From positions 124,001 to 188,000 of the forward strand of contig JAPDOI010000274.1 of assembly GCA_029168955.1 (NCBI GenBank): a stretch of 64,000 nucleotides of DNA. The letters are read 5' to 3'. Origin of the DNA: Aplectana chamaeleonis. Taxonomy: Eukaryota > Nematoda > Chromadorea > Rhabditida > Cosmocercidae. Numbering within the stretch: the first letter of the stretch is position 1; the number at the start of each line of letters is the position of its first letter. The translations under genes were made by a program, and so were the position numbers. Below are positions 33,971-44,685 of this stretch, in pieces. The notes beneath the pieces were generated by a model. That model searched no databases. It was given only the letters and a program-made list of their open reading frames with translations, and was not told the DNA's origin.

Positions 33971-33985
33971 TGAACTTAAGTGCAA
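33230..33985 (-). pseudogene. B3 ORF with two 2A-like motifs
   Basis: A 251-codon frame passing through both duplicated units: VVECKWLAATLLRTLLLRAGIEKNPGP, a broken first finger, TRGGSVESTTKIKETHQTG, MSFSVWECEWLAAALLRILLLRAGIERNPGP written here in two runs: MSFSVWECEWLAAALL then RILLLRAGIERNPGP, and an intact PHD-like finger CCHCGLSAQH...CGGCFGWVHLKC...CCISCC. The duplicated unit keeps frame. It ends at a stop after FNLMSSSSGDKT, where the EN frame is lost by a shift. Confidence 0.75.
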
Positions 33986-34669
33986 TTTCCCTCAATCTCA
34001 TCTTTACTACAGGCCACACAGTGAGAAGATTGGCCGGATCAGAGGAAGGGGCTAAGCAGCGCTAATGGTTAACGAAGTGGCTGGCGCCGACCAATAACAG
34101 TGCCTAGCCCTTCCCTACGATCCGCCCACCCTCCTCATTGTTTGGCGCCACAAGACGACCACCCATCCTTTTCTACCAGATAAGAAGACGATATGTCTTC
34201 AAACAAGTCGCTGTGTTCTATTTCATAGCCACCGACTCCCTCTCCGGTAGGGTCTCCCTTGCATTTTTCGGGGACGGTAAGCATACGGCCCCTGCTGGAA
34301 AGAATCGGAAAGCTTTTCGCACCTACACTCAAACTCATTGAAATCCCAGGGTGTTTTACACCCGTTCAAACCCCAGAAAGGCGCCCCGCTCTATAAAGAC
34401 TGGGAAATTTTCAGTTGTCCTGAGGGTATCGTGAATCACTGGATGGGGGAGAGCCGCGACGCTGCTATGACAGCTTTATTATAAAAGTCGAGCGGTAGTG
34501 TTTAAGAGAACATAATGGTAGAAATGGAGAAGGAACCGCTCCGCTCCCAAGATAGCGAGATAAAAGCTGCACCGAGGCTTCCTAGAGATAGGATACAAAC
34601 AATGTATCGAGCACTGTGTCATTTGACGTCCGAAAAATTCAAAATGGAAGCTAAATTAACAACACCTAC

Positions 34670-34955
34670 CCAGTTCATCGAATATTTGGCGGCTGACGTG
34701 ACAATACATGTGTTGTTCACACTTTGATTTCACAGAAGCACTGATTTCACGCTCGATTGCTTTACGTTTCTTCTCCGCCTAAAAGCAGAATTCCAGGAAT
34801 ATCCAGATATCAGATAGAACTTCGAACACGGAACATCTGGCAAACAAAATACCTGCTTTTCAAGCTGAGCTTCGGTTAGAACTCTTTTTCTTGGAACCTT
34901 TGTCTTTTTGCTTTCTGGAAACTGAAAACAACTTTGCCATTATAAATTCTCTTGA

Positions 34956-34986
<31 letters not shown>

Positions 34987-35281
34987 TGAGAGATAGAGAG
35001 AGAGTGAGAGAGACGGAGCGAGAGAGAATGTGCTAACCTCACTGAATTCGATGTTTTCCGAAGACCTAATCTCTTGAATTTCCACATCAACAAACTCCGA
35101 AATCGAAACAGGTGGTCTCCTGAGAACAGAAATATATTGATGGGATGGATAGAAATCAACCATAATGACTACCTGTTTTCCCTTGACCTCGTCGAACTTA
35201 TCAGCTGTTCGAGATTTAATAATCGCTCATAGCTGTCCACACTTTTGGAACTAGCACTTCTATGGGCCTCAGCAAGTGAAA
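34670..35281 (-). CDS. EME1-like endonuclease subunit, N-terminal exons
   Basis: Four minus-strand exons: 35281-35173, 35119-35038, 34921-34853 and 34778-34670. Introns are 53, 116 and 74 bp with acceptors TTCTCAG, GTTTTCAG and GCTTTTAG. The joined frame reads SLAEAHRSASSKSVDSYERL..., RRPPVSISEFVDVEI, FPESKKTKVPRKRVLTEAQL, then AEKKRKAIEREISASV and KCEQHMYCHVSRQIFDELG. The basic, Lys/Glu-rich stretch before a (E/K)C...VD-like strand is as in EME1. The last exon ends in phase 1 at G|GTAGGT and fits the phase of the exon at 21960. Assignment to the same gene as 18543-21960 is by phase, strand and domain order. Earlier N-terminal exons were not found. Confidence 0.6.
34930..35035. repeat. GA/CT microsatellite in a small EME1-like intron
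   Basis: An AGAGAGAG run (34954-35024) with occasional GAGATAGA and GTGAGAGA units, lying in the intron 34922-35037. Explains the long Ser/Leu shadow frames on the minus strand. Confidence 0.9.
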
Positions 35282-35517
35282 CTGAAAATGGCTACTGAGA
35301 AGCTGACAGAGATTGTCTTATAGGACTAGGAACTATCCACATTGTGTCCATTATTATCTACCTAATGATGCAATGGTTAAAGACACGCACCAGAATTGCT
35401 AGGTCCCGGTTCATCCAGAACGATTACTAATGGTGAGCTCCTCCTAGCAGTTGATGCGATAAAGCTCTCTTCTATGCAGATTATGTCATCATCGTTTTCC
35501 AGTGAGGACATACCTGA

Positions 35518-36172
35518 AGCTCTTGGAATACTCTTGGAATACTGTACGCAGGTCTGGTCACCATCTTCTGTCGGAGATGATGAAGTAATTGAAAACGTGC
35601 AAAGGCGGTACTCAAAACGCGTTTTTGTCAGAGTATTTCCTACGCGAGAAGTACCAGACTATACGGCAAGGCTTGAAATGTTGGGGATCGAAACCCTACG
35701 ATATCGGCGAACCGAGTTCGATTTACACTTATGTTATAAAATCGTTAACGGCCTTTGCGACATCCCATTTGAGAGTGTTTTCGTGTTCACCAGCCGCTGT
35801 ACTCGCTCCCGCCAGCACGCTTTTCAGCTCGCACGTAGATTTACGTCGAAGTCCAACGTGCTGCATTCCTTTGCATTCAGAGTCATCCCAGTTTGGAACA
35901 AATTACCTTCAGAGATCGTTGAGGCCGCGCAGTTTCCGATTTTCAAAAGCAGGCTATCCCATTTCAACCTCAGGTCATTGCATGGGGTCGATGGCCGTGC
36001 TTTCTGCTAAAGCTTTAAATTCAGGGTGCTCTTATTCGTACGAGTGTTTTCTTTGCCTACCATTTTGTTTGCCTGCATGTCCAGGCTGTCTTGTTTAAAC
36101 CTATCTCACATACATTTTGTATGTTTCTTTGTCGCCAGATAAAGCTATTGAATTGAATTGAATTGAATTGAA
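35518..36172 (+). mobile_element. D2: CR1-like 3'-end copy
   Basis: Frame LEYCTQVWSPSSVGDDEVIE, RRYSKRVFVRVFPTREVPDY, RYRRTEFDLHLCYKIVNGL, FAFRVIPVWNKLPSEIVEA, SRLSHFNLRSLHGVDGRAFC, stop at about 36009. The 3' UTR ends in CAGATAAAGCTATTGAATTG with a (GAATT)n tail at 36150-36172. The same end is found in D3 (60716 onward), so both belong to one family. 5'-truncated; the start carries a small CTTGGAATACT duplication. 36173-36476 shows nothing recognisable. Confidence 0.85.
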
Positions 36173-36763
36173 GTGATGGAAACAATAGCCAGACAAGCCC
36201 GTTAGGCCGGGATCATACATCCAGCGACGAACGACGCGACGCAATGTTTACGGTTACGAGGCAGTTCACAAGTGAACACGGCTGTCCCCTCCGTCTCTAC
36301 CTGCAGCGAGACGAACTGAGTAATCCGCCGTCCGGCACTTAATGCGATGGCTCTGCGTGCATGGTGGAGGTTCGCCTGCAGTGTCTGCGCGTTCTCGCAA
36401 AAGAATAATTAGCGTCATTTTTGTGTTTGCTCTTTTTTCATGAAATATGTACAATCAATACGCTTAACATTGATATGCTGCCGAGATGTCGTACGTTCGT
36501 GCCGGGGCAGTGTGGAGGAAAGAAGACCACCTCCGTGCAAACCGACGTCAACCCCTCCGCGTGGAGGGTTTTTGTCATGGGAGAGATGCTGGCTGGATGC
36601 AGCTCTCCTAAGGATTCTACTACAAATGGCCGGCGTCGAGAGGAATCCAGGACCCGCTCAGAAGTACTCATGCGCCACCTACGGCGAGGATGCTATCTGG
36701 CATAAAAAGAGTGTCCATTGCTTAGGATGCTCTCCTGTTCGGGCCTCAGTTCTGTGAGGCATC

Positions 36764-38216
36764 ATGACTCTTCCTTTCGTTGTGTTCTATGCTCTGCCCC
36801 CCAGCAACTCTGATTCCTCAATCACCGACCGCCCCCTCTCCATTGTTCACATTAATCTCAACGGCCTTCGCAACACTTTATCTGAACTCTCTCTATTCGC
36901 ACGTTCTCATCACCCGAATGTTATCATGGTTCAAGAAACCAAGCTCTCTCCATCTACCACTTATCCCGAACCTAACATTCCAGGCTACACCGCCTATCAC
37001 ATGCCAAGGACAGCTCATGGGGACGAAGTGTCTACTTTCGTGCATTCTGCTTTAACTTGTCATATTATTCCTAATACTCCTAAGGACGGTACTCTCGAGT
37101 ACATTCCTGTCCACCTCCCCCTCAAAACCCCTTTATCTCTATTTAACATCTACATTCCTCCTATATCATCTTGTCCCCCCTCTTATAATCCTATTCCCCT
37201 CCTTAAGCAGTTGTACGACTGCTCACTCTCCCCTTCAGCAGTCTTTGCGGGTGACTTCAATGCTCACACGTTCTGTTCCGCTCTTGATTCTGACGCCAGA
37301 GGGGAGGATGTCGAAGAGTGGGTTGAGGAGTGTGACCTGGTTATCCTCAATGATGACCAGCCCACTCGTCTCCCTGCCAACGGCCGACCTTCTAACCCAG
37401 ATATCTCTCTTGTGTCATCCAATCTTTCTAATGCTTGCACGTGGTCCACATCCACAACTCTCTCCAGTGATCACATTCCCGTCTTTGTCTGTATTGATCT
37501 CTCTGACTCTCTTGCCCCTTACTCTGGTTTTCGTCATCGTACTTATCTTGATTTAGGCCTAGCAGACTGGACCCTGTTCAGAGATGTTGCACTCCGCCAT
37601 GCGGTCGACTACCCATGGAATGGTGATGCTCATCAGAAAGAGGGCCATCTAACAAGTGCCATCCGCAAGGCCATGAAAGCAGCAATTCCTGAGGGTCTTG
37701 TCAAGACCTTTTTTCCAAATGTCAGCAGGGAAATACTGCAGAAGATAAGAACCAGAGATGAGAAGAGAGCCGCAGACCATCTAGACCCGGAGATTGCTGT
37801 GCTGGATAATGAGATCAAGCAGGATCTGGATAAGAACAAGATGGAATGCTGGGAGAAGTTCACTGAAAAGCTGAATTTCAAGGCGGACGGAACTACGACG
37901 TGGAAAGTCTTGAGGAAAATTTCTGGAAAGTCCGCTCCCCCGATGAGCTCCGCTATTGAGTTCGAGGAGAACATCTTCAAATCAGGGAAAGCGGCTGCTT
38001 ACGCCCTCGGCAAGAACTTTTTCATCACACGCACCAAGCGAGGCGTGCAAAACAGAGTCACGGTTAGAGAGCTGAGCCGGTTGCCGCTCATGAACGCTTC
38101 TGAGGCCTTTACTCTCACACAAGTAGAGAAGGCCATCAAAGAAATGCGGAATTCGAAGGCTATCGGACCTGACGGTATCTCCCCAGCCATCCTGAAGAAG
38201 CTTGCCACGGAACTTC
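36764..38216 (+). pseudogene. A7 endonuclease-RT N-terminal ORF
   Basis: Reads SIVHINLNGLRNTLSELSLF, NVIMVQETKLSPS, VFAGDFNAHTFCSALDSDAR, NLSNACTWSTSTTLSSDHIP, then the linker KIRTRDEKRAADHLDPEI, WEKFTEKLNFKADGTTTWKV and RT start VTVRELSRLPLM, KAIGPDGISPAILKKLATEL. All APE catalytic residues are present. The frame is lost by a 1 bp deletion at about 38217; the RT goes on at 38224 (ADIINTSFRTCTLPQAWK) in another frame. Confidence 0.85.
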
Positions 38217-40849
38217 TACACCGATGCTTGCAGATATCATTAATACTTCTTTCCGGACCTGCACTCTACCCCAAGCTTGGAAGACAGCCAATTTGATACC
38301 GTTGCCAAAGCCAGGCAAGTCCCAAAGCACGGCGAAAGGCTTTCGACCAATAAGCCTGTTATCGCCCGTCGCTAAATTAGCTGAAAAGTTGATCGTGACG
38401 GACCTGGCTGATCAAAATGAGCGACAGCAGCATCAGCATGGGTTCAGGAAACTTCACTCTACTACTACTGCTCTATTGGAGATCGTGAGCTTTGCGGTCG
38501 ATGGGTTCAACATGAGAAAGCCCCTGAGAACGGTGGCCGTCGCCCTCGATCTGAGCAAAGCGTTTGACTCTGTTAACTAGGGACTGCTGTCCGAGAAACT
38601 GCTCAAGTCGTCGCTACCATCATGGCAGAAGCGATGGATTGCAGCGTTCACGAAAGGCCGCCGGGCTAAGGTTCTGTTCCAGAATCTTGTTTCCGATAGC
38701 ATTCCAATAGCAGCCGGTATTCCGCAAGGGGGAGTGTTGTCCCCTGCCCTATTTAGCCTGTATCTTGAGGACATTCCCGAGCCTCCCAATGATGTAAAGA
38801 TTGTTATGTATGCCGACGACATCACCATCATGTGCCAGGATCGTGACCTGCAGATAGCCGCTAACAAGATAAGCGCCTATCTCGTCGAGTTGAAGCTCTT
38901 CCTCGATAAAATGATGCTCACAGTCTCTGCTGCAAAATCCTCTGTTTCAGTGTTCACAACAAACACGAAGGAACACAGTGCCCATCCAGATGTCAAATGG
39001 GATGGTGACCTGTTGCCAGCAGCCAAATTTCCCAAGCTGCTTGGCCTTATTCTTGATCCGTCACTGAAGTTCCACAAAAACGCGGAACAGAAACAAACAG
39101 TCGTCAAGGCTAGGCTTAATATCTTGAGAGCTCTCGGAGGAACATCATGGGGAAGCAGCCGAGAGACTATATTGAGAACCTACAGAGCAATACTTCAGCC
39201 GGCTCTGGAATATGCGGCACCAGTGTGGCAGCACCTGGTGTCTGACAGCTCCTGGAATAAGCTGCAGCGTGTACAGAATGCTGCGCTTAGAATTGCTACC
39301 GGTTGTGCAAGGAGCTCCCCAATAGAACATCTTCACGCGGAGGCCTGCATATTGCCGGTCAAGGAGCATTGTGCTGCCAAGATGTTGTACGTTCGTGCCG
39401 TGGCAGTGTGGAGGAAAGAAGATCGCCTCCGTGCAAACCGACGTCATCCCCTCCACAAAGAGGGTTTTTGTCATGGGAGAGGTGCTGGCCGGCCGCAACT
39501 CTCCTTCGGATTCTCCTGCAAAGGGCCGGCGTGGAGAGGAATCCTGGACCCGCTCAGAAGTACCAATGCGCCACGTGCGGAGAGGATGTAAACTGGAGAC
39601 ATACCAGCGTCCAGTGCTTCGGATGCCAAAGGTGGGTGCATCTCTTCTGTTCGGGTCTCAGTTCTGTGAGGCATCATAACTCATCTTTTCGTTGTGTGTT
39701 ATGCTCCTCACCTTCCATCTCAGATTCCTCTATCTCAAATCGCCCCCTTTCCATTGTGCATATCAATCTAAACGGCCTTCGTGCCAAGCTTTCTGAACTC
39801 TCTCTTTGCACGTACTTACCATCCAGACGTGATCATGGTTCAAGAAACCAAGCTCTCTCCATCCCCTACCTATCCTCATCCCAATATCCCAGGCTATACT
39901 TCTTACCATGCTCCAAGGACATCTCTCGGCGGTGGAGTCTCTACTTTCGATCTATCTTCACTTCCTTCACACCTCATTCCCAGCATTCCCACGGACGGTA
40001 CTCTCGAGTACCTCCCAATCCATCTCCCCTAAAAACACCCCTTTCTCTTTTCAACATATACATTCCACCTACAACTTCATGCGCTTCATCTTACAATCCT
40101 ATCCCACTTCTCAAGCAGCTGAGCGACTGCTCCCTCTCATCCTCGGTCGTTTTCGCGGGTGATTTCAACGCTCACACCTTTTGCTCGTCTCTCGGTCCTG
40201 ATGTTAGAGGAAATGACGTCGAAGAATGGGCAGATGAGTGCGACCTGGTCATTCTAAACGATGATCAGCCCACTCGTCTCCTGCCAGCGGCCGATCTTCT
40301 AGCCCAGACATATCTCTTGTCTCGTCCAACCTTTCTAGCTGCTGCTCATGGTCTACCTCGGACTACTCTGCCAAGTGACCACGTTCCTGTCTTTGTCCAC
40401 ATCGATCTATCCAATTCTCTCGCTCCCTTTTCTGGTGTTCGCCAACGTTCTTATCTTAATTTAGGCCGAGCAGACTGGCGCCTGTTCAGTGAAGTTGCGC
40501 TTCGCCTATCGGCAGATTACCCGTGGAATGGAAGCGTGCACCAGAAGGAGTGCCATCTATCTGACGCAATCCGCAAGGCCATGAATGCGGCTATCCCTAT
40601 CGGTCGCGTCAAGACGTTCTATCCAAATGTCAACAGGGAAATCCTCGACAAAATTAGAACGAGAGATGCGAGGAGAGCGGTTAATCATCTGGACCCCGTG
40701 GTTGCTGAGCTTGACAGTGAGATCAAAAAGGATTTGGACAGACACAAGAAAGAAGAGTGGGAGAAGTTCACCGGACAGATGGACTTTAAGACGTTACAGT
40801 GCAGCTACTTGGAAGGTTTTACGGAAGCTTTCGGGTAAAAGCTCACCCG

Positions 40850-42164
40850 CCACCGTCTCCACTATCGAATTCGACAACGGCGTATTCAAATCAGGAAAGG
40901 AAGCCGCTTATGCGCTCGGGAAAAGTTTTTTCATCACCAGTGCTAAACGAGGTCCGCAGAATAGAGTGACTGTAAGAGAGCTGTGCCGCCTCCCGCTTAT
41001 GAGCACGGCCGAAGCGTTTACTACGACGCAAATTGAGAAGATTATAAAGGAAATGCGGAACTCTAGAGCTATTGGTCCTGATGGGATATGTCCTGCTGTC
41101 TTGAAGAAGATACCCACTGACTTACTACCGCTCCTCACTGATGTGATAAACTCCTCGTTCATGTCGTGTACTATCCCGCAGAATTGGAAGATGGCAAACG
41201 TCGTTCCGCTGCCCAAGCCTGGCAAGCCCCAAGCTTCAGTCAAGGGATATCGGCCCATTAGCTTGTTGTCTTCTTTTGCTGAGGTAGCTGAAAAGCTGAT
41301 CGTCAAAGACCTGGCCGAGCACAACGAGAGGCAGGTGTTTCAGCATGGATTCAGAAAAATGCATTCCACCACGACAGCTTTGTTAGAAATTACGAGCTAT
41401 GCAATTGATGGTTTCAACGCGTATAAGCCGGAAAGAACTGTAGCAGTTGCCTTGGATCTCACTAAGGCTTTCGACACAGTGAATCTTGGTATCTTATCAA
41501 ACAACTTACTGGAGTCATCAATCCCGCCATGGCAAAAGCGCTGGATAGCTGCATTCACTAAGGGAAGACGGGCTAGAGTGATGTTCCAGAATCATGTCTC
41601 AAACAGCATTCCGATTGCAGCTGGAGTCCCACAGGGCGGTGTATTGTCGCCTGCCCTCTTCAGTCTGTACCTCGAAGATATGCCCGCCCCACCCCAAGAT
41701 ATCAAGGTGGTCGCTTACGCTGATGATATGACTGTCTTGTGTCGTGATCGGGACATAAATGTGGCCGCCGCTAAGATTAACGGGTACTTGACCGCACTGA
41801 AAAGCTTCTTCGACCGCAAAATGCTGAAGATTTCTGCGTCAAAGTCATCGGTATCCGTACTCACAACGGACCCATCTGAACACAGCGCACATCCGTATGT
41901 CGTATGGAATGGAGATCGTTTGCCTGCCGCCCGCTTCCCAAAACTTCTCGGACTCGTACTCGATCCATCGCTCAAATTCCATAAGAACACGGAACAGAAG
42001 CAGGCTATCGTTAAAGCGAAGCTTAACGTGCTTAGAGCCCTGGGCGGTACAACATGGGGTAGCAGCAAAGAAACCATTATTACAACGTATAAGGCTATTC
42101 TCCAGCCTGCACTGGAATACGGCGCCCCAGTTTGGCAGCATCTAGTTTCGGAATCCTCTTGGAC
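40850..42164 (+). pseudogene. A8 reverse transcriptase ORF, joined to A9
   Basis: Within the open frame 40585-42546. Reads SPATVSTIEFDNGVFKSGKE, SRAIGPDGICPAVLKKIP, NWKMANVVPLPKPGKPQ, KGYRPISLLSSFAEVAEKL, QHGFRKMHSTTTALLEI, ALDLTKAFDTVN, AGVPQGGVLSPALFSLYLED, VVAYADDMTVLC, LLGLVLDPSLKFHKN, LEYGAPVWQHLVSESSWTK. All RT motifs are intact. The frame passes through the A9 junction, including its inverted segment (NPLRGGIDVGLHGG), into the A9 C-terminal region and stops at 42546. Confidence 0.85.
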
Positions 42165-42580
42165 AAAAAACCCTCTCCGCGGAGGGATTGACGTCGGTTT
42201 GCACGGAGGTGGTCTTCTTTCCTCCACACTGCCACGGCACGAACGTACGACATCTCGGCAGCTAAACTCCATTCTCGGAGTCGTGCCGCCTGAGGTCAGC
42301 GAAACCGAGATGGAACTCGGTAGGCGTGCCAGGTGCACCCTTGCCTCGTTGCGCTGCGGGCACTCCCCCATGCTTATGTCTTATTTACATAAGATCGATA
42401 GCAGCAGACCTGACGAGTGCCCGGATTGTGGTAATAAAGGGCATACTACTGCGCACCTTTTTAACTGCCCGATGAGACCGACATCGTTAACAACAGTAGA
42501 TCTGTGGACGAATCCGACGCTTGTGGCTCAGTTCCTCAGTCTATGACAGGACCCTCTCTGTGGCTGCAGAAGAAGAAGAA
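42165..42580 (+). mobile_element. A9: family A insertion with 5' inversion (twin priming)
   Basis: Bounded by a perfect 14 bp duplication GAATCCTCTTGGAC (42151-42164 and 42581-42594). First part 42165-42262 is the inverse complement of the element's own first ~98 bp, ending exactly at the family 5' end. Second part 42263-42580 is the sense 3' end (ILGVVPPEVSETEMELGRRA, CPDCGNKGHTTAHLFNC, TLVAQFLSL, (AAG)n). Such an inverted 5' piece is the signature of twin priming known from L1. The 3' part is almost identical to that of A10 (53562-53880). Confidence 0.95.
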
Positions 42581-42594
42581 GAATCCTCTTGGAC

Positions 42595-43216
42595 TAAGAT
42601 GCAACGCATACAGAATGCGGCTCTTCGAATCGCCACCGGGTGTGCAAGAAGTTCCCCGGTCGATCACTTGCATGCTGAGACCCGCTTATTACCAGTAAGG
42701 GAGCACTGTGAGCTCCAGGCCCAACAATTTTTCATCAACATTGTCAAACAACCAAATCACCCCTCTTGGAGAGTGCTAAACCCCGTCAGAGAGAGAAAGA
42801 TCAGAAAGCCATTCGCCGATGCTCCCAGCAAAGTCAATCTGCAGAGATGGCACGACTCACAGCAAGAACGACTCCGTCTATTGCGCGAGGAGCATACTCA
42901 GTTTGTACGGTGTCATCTGGAAAAGGCGGTCATTAATCCCATATTGGCGGTAGTGCCGCCCCAAGTCTGCACATCCGAGGCTCAACTCGGAAGAAGGGCC
43001 AGGTGCACGCTCGCATCATTACGCTGTGGTCACTCTACAATGCTAATGTCTTATGTCAGCAGGATTGACAGCAGTAAATCTGATGTGTGCCCGGACTGCG
43101 GTACCATCGGCCACGATACCGCACATTTATTCAACTGTCCGGAGAGACCTACCACGCTGACCGTAATGGACTTATGGACAAATCCGTTACTGGTCGCCCA
43201 GTTCCTCAACCTATGA
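42595..43216 (+). pseudogene. A8 RT C-terminal frame after A9
   Basis: Resumes with TKMQRIQNAALRIATGCARS and continues CELQAQQFFINIVKQPNHPS, RKIRKPFADAPSKVNLQRWH, RRARCTLASLRCGHSTML, CPDCGTIGHDTAHLFNC and the usual LVAQFLNL end. No internal stop. Confidence 0.8.
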
Positions 43217-44085
43217 CAAAACCCTCAATGTGGCTGCAAAGAAGAAGAAGAAGGAGCATTGTGAACTCCAGGCACAGCAGATGTATATTAATGTTCTGAG
43301 ACAGCCGAATCATCCGACAAAGAGAATCATGACGCCCATAAGAGAGAGGTCGATTAGGACGCCTTTCGCCGATGCTCCTCGTAAAGTTGATGCACAGAGA
43401 TGGGCCGACTCCAACATGGAAAGGCTTCGTCTTCTGCGTGAGGAGCACACCCAGTTTGTTCGAGGATATCTAACGAAGGCGGCTGTGAACCCTATCTTAG
43501 GAGCAGTGCCGCCTCGGGTTTGCGAGTCCGAGTCTCAACTCGGCAGACGAGCCAGATGTGCTCTTGCCTCCCTGCGCTGTGGTCACTCTATACTGCTCAT
43601 GTCTTACGTCAACAAGATCGACAGCAGCCGACCAGACGCATGCCCGGACTGTGGTGCTCCCGGACACGACACGGCGCACTTGTTCATGTGGCCGAAGAGG
43701 CCTACCTCCTTAACCACAATGGACCTTTGGACGAATCCTGTCAAGGCCGCCCAGTTCCTCAACCTATGACAAAAACCACTTCGAGGCTGTAGAAGAAGAA
43801 GAAGAGTAAAATTGCTCACATTAATATGTTGATTGCGTATGCTTTTGTTTCACTAAGAAAACATGATTCTGTCATTATTCGAAGCTTTTCGATTACGTTG
43901 CCTTGTTTTTCCAATCAAAGACATGTAATTACGAAAATGAGACGTTTCAAAAGACAATTTTTTTTCGGTTTTTTCGAAATTTTTCGCATTCAAAACCGAA
44001 TAATTTTCGTTTTTTTCGGTTTCAAAGTTTTTCGCACATGCCTGCTGTAATCTTCATTTCCTCACTACTCGCACTCGTATTAGGG

Positions 44086-44215
44086 GCTGAGCAGAGTGCC
44101 ACCGCGGCGCGGTCTGATGATGGAGACCCGTATTGATAGATCGCCGCGATCTATCAATACGGCTCTCAATCATCAGGCCGCGCCGCGCCGCGGTGGCACT
44201 CTGCTCATCCCCTTA
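44086..44215. repeat. Fold-back element of about 130 bp
   Basis: AGGGGCTGAGCAGAGTGCCACCGCGG at the left (from about 44083) is inverted at the right (...CCGCGGTGGCACTCTGCTCATCCCCTTA), and GATAGATCGCCGCGATCTATC forms the centre. 43828-44080 before it shows nothing recognisable apart from T-rich sequence. Confidence 0.85.
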
Positions 44216-44446
44216 TCACAATCAGGGATGCGAAGCGGTCGTTTTTCGAGAAACTTAATTGTGAAAATGCTGATATCATTCTCAAACCGGACCACTCTTT
44301 GTGATAGTAATGCACAAAACTGCGAGTAGCGGGGAAATGGATGTTATATGCTTGCTTTGGTGAACTAGACTATATAAACACTGGCTCGCTCCGATGAGTC
44401 CGAGCGGGGCACGCAACGGAGCGGTCGGTCATGGCAAAGCAGTTAT

Positions 44447-44613
44447 ATAGGTCCGTGGCTTGTATCCCCAAGAAAAAACATTGAATCCAAGCCGCGGCTG
44501 CCGGTATGGTAAGCTGATCGGCTGCGCTCTTCTCTCGGCCCGAATCGATTAGCGCGCCAGCCGCGGGTGAGATTTGAATGTTTTTCTTGAGGAAACAAGC
44601 CACGGACCTAACC
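44447..44613. repeat. Fold-back element of about 165 bp
   Basis: TAGGTCCGTGGCTTGTATCC...AAGAAAAAACATT at the left is inverted as AATGTTTTTCTTGAGG...ACAAGCCACGGACCTA at the right. Non-coding. Confidence 0.8.
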
Positions 44614-44685
44614 ATACACAATGATAAGGAGATTTCGACTAATAAGCCCGAAAACCCATACATTGACCAGCTCAAAACTCGGAAA

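Larger units (their letters stand above)
21961..34669 (-). other. Giant intron of EME1-like gene, 12.7 kb
   Basis: Between the GTAGGT donor at 34669 and the exon ending at 21960. Contains A2 with A3, B2, A4 split by A5, A6 and B3. Without these, little intron sequence would remain. 22716-23815, 30409-30896 and 33971-34669 hold no gene I recognise; 30780-30895 carries CGTTAGTCGT direct repeats. Confidence 0.6.
39373..43253 (+). mobile_element. A8: full-length family A element in A7, split by A9
   Basis: Begins GCTGCCAAGATGTTGTACG and ends with (AAG)n at 43253; the A7 sequence GAGCATTGT is duplicated on both sides (39364-39372 and 43254-43262). Same sense as A7. Encodes the 2A-like GVERNPGP, finger CATCGEDVNWRHTSVQCFGC, EN with two frame changes (about 39800 and 40030) and a long RT. 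Interrupted at 42165 by A9. C-terminus CPDCGTIGHDTAHLFNC, LWTNPLLVAQFLNL. Confidence 0.93.
36477..43806 (+). mobile_element. A7: full-length family A element, split by A8
   Basis: 5' end GCTGCCGAGATGTCGTACG at 36477; the body runs to 39372 and resumes at 43263; the tail ends at about 43806. 2A-like GVERNPGP present; the PHD-like finger is broken by a deletion of about 20 bp near 36730. EN and RT follow, with a 1 bp deletion near 38217 and a TAG at 38578. C-terminus CPDCGAPGHDTAHLFMW...LWTNPVKAAQFLNL (the knuckle Cys is replaced by Trp). An imperfect duplication ACATTGATAT/ACATTAATAT is seen at 36467 and 43818, but 11 bp away from the tail. Confidence 0.92.

Noticed and set aside
34860..35163. 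Minus-strand frames of 95-99 codons rich in Ser and Leu.
   Set aside because: Shadow of the GA microsatellite joined to true exon sequence; the spliced frame explains the coding parts better.
43807..43827. ACATTAATAT taken as the 3' target-site duplication of A7.
   Set aside because: It has one mismatch to the 5' copy and lies 11 bp beyond the tail, so it is only mentioned as a candidate.
44380..44420. CTCCGATGAGTCCGAGCGGGG resembles a hammerhead ribozyme core.
   Set aside because: The conserved CUGANGA and GAAA core positions are not both present and the stems do not close.
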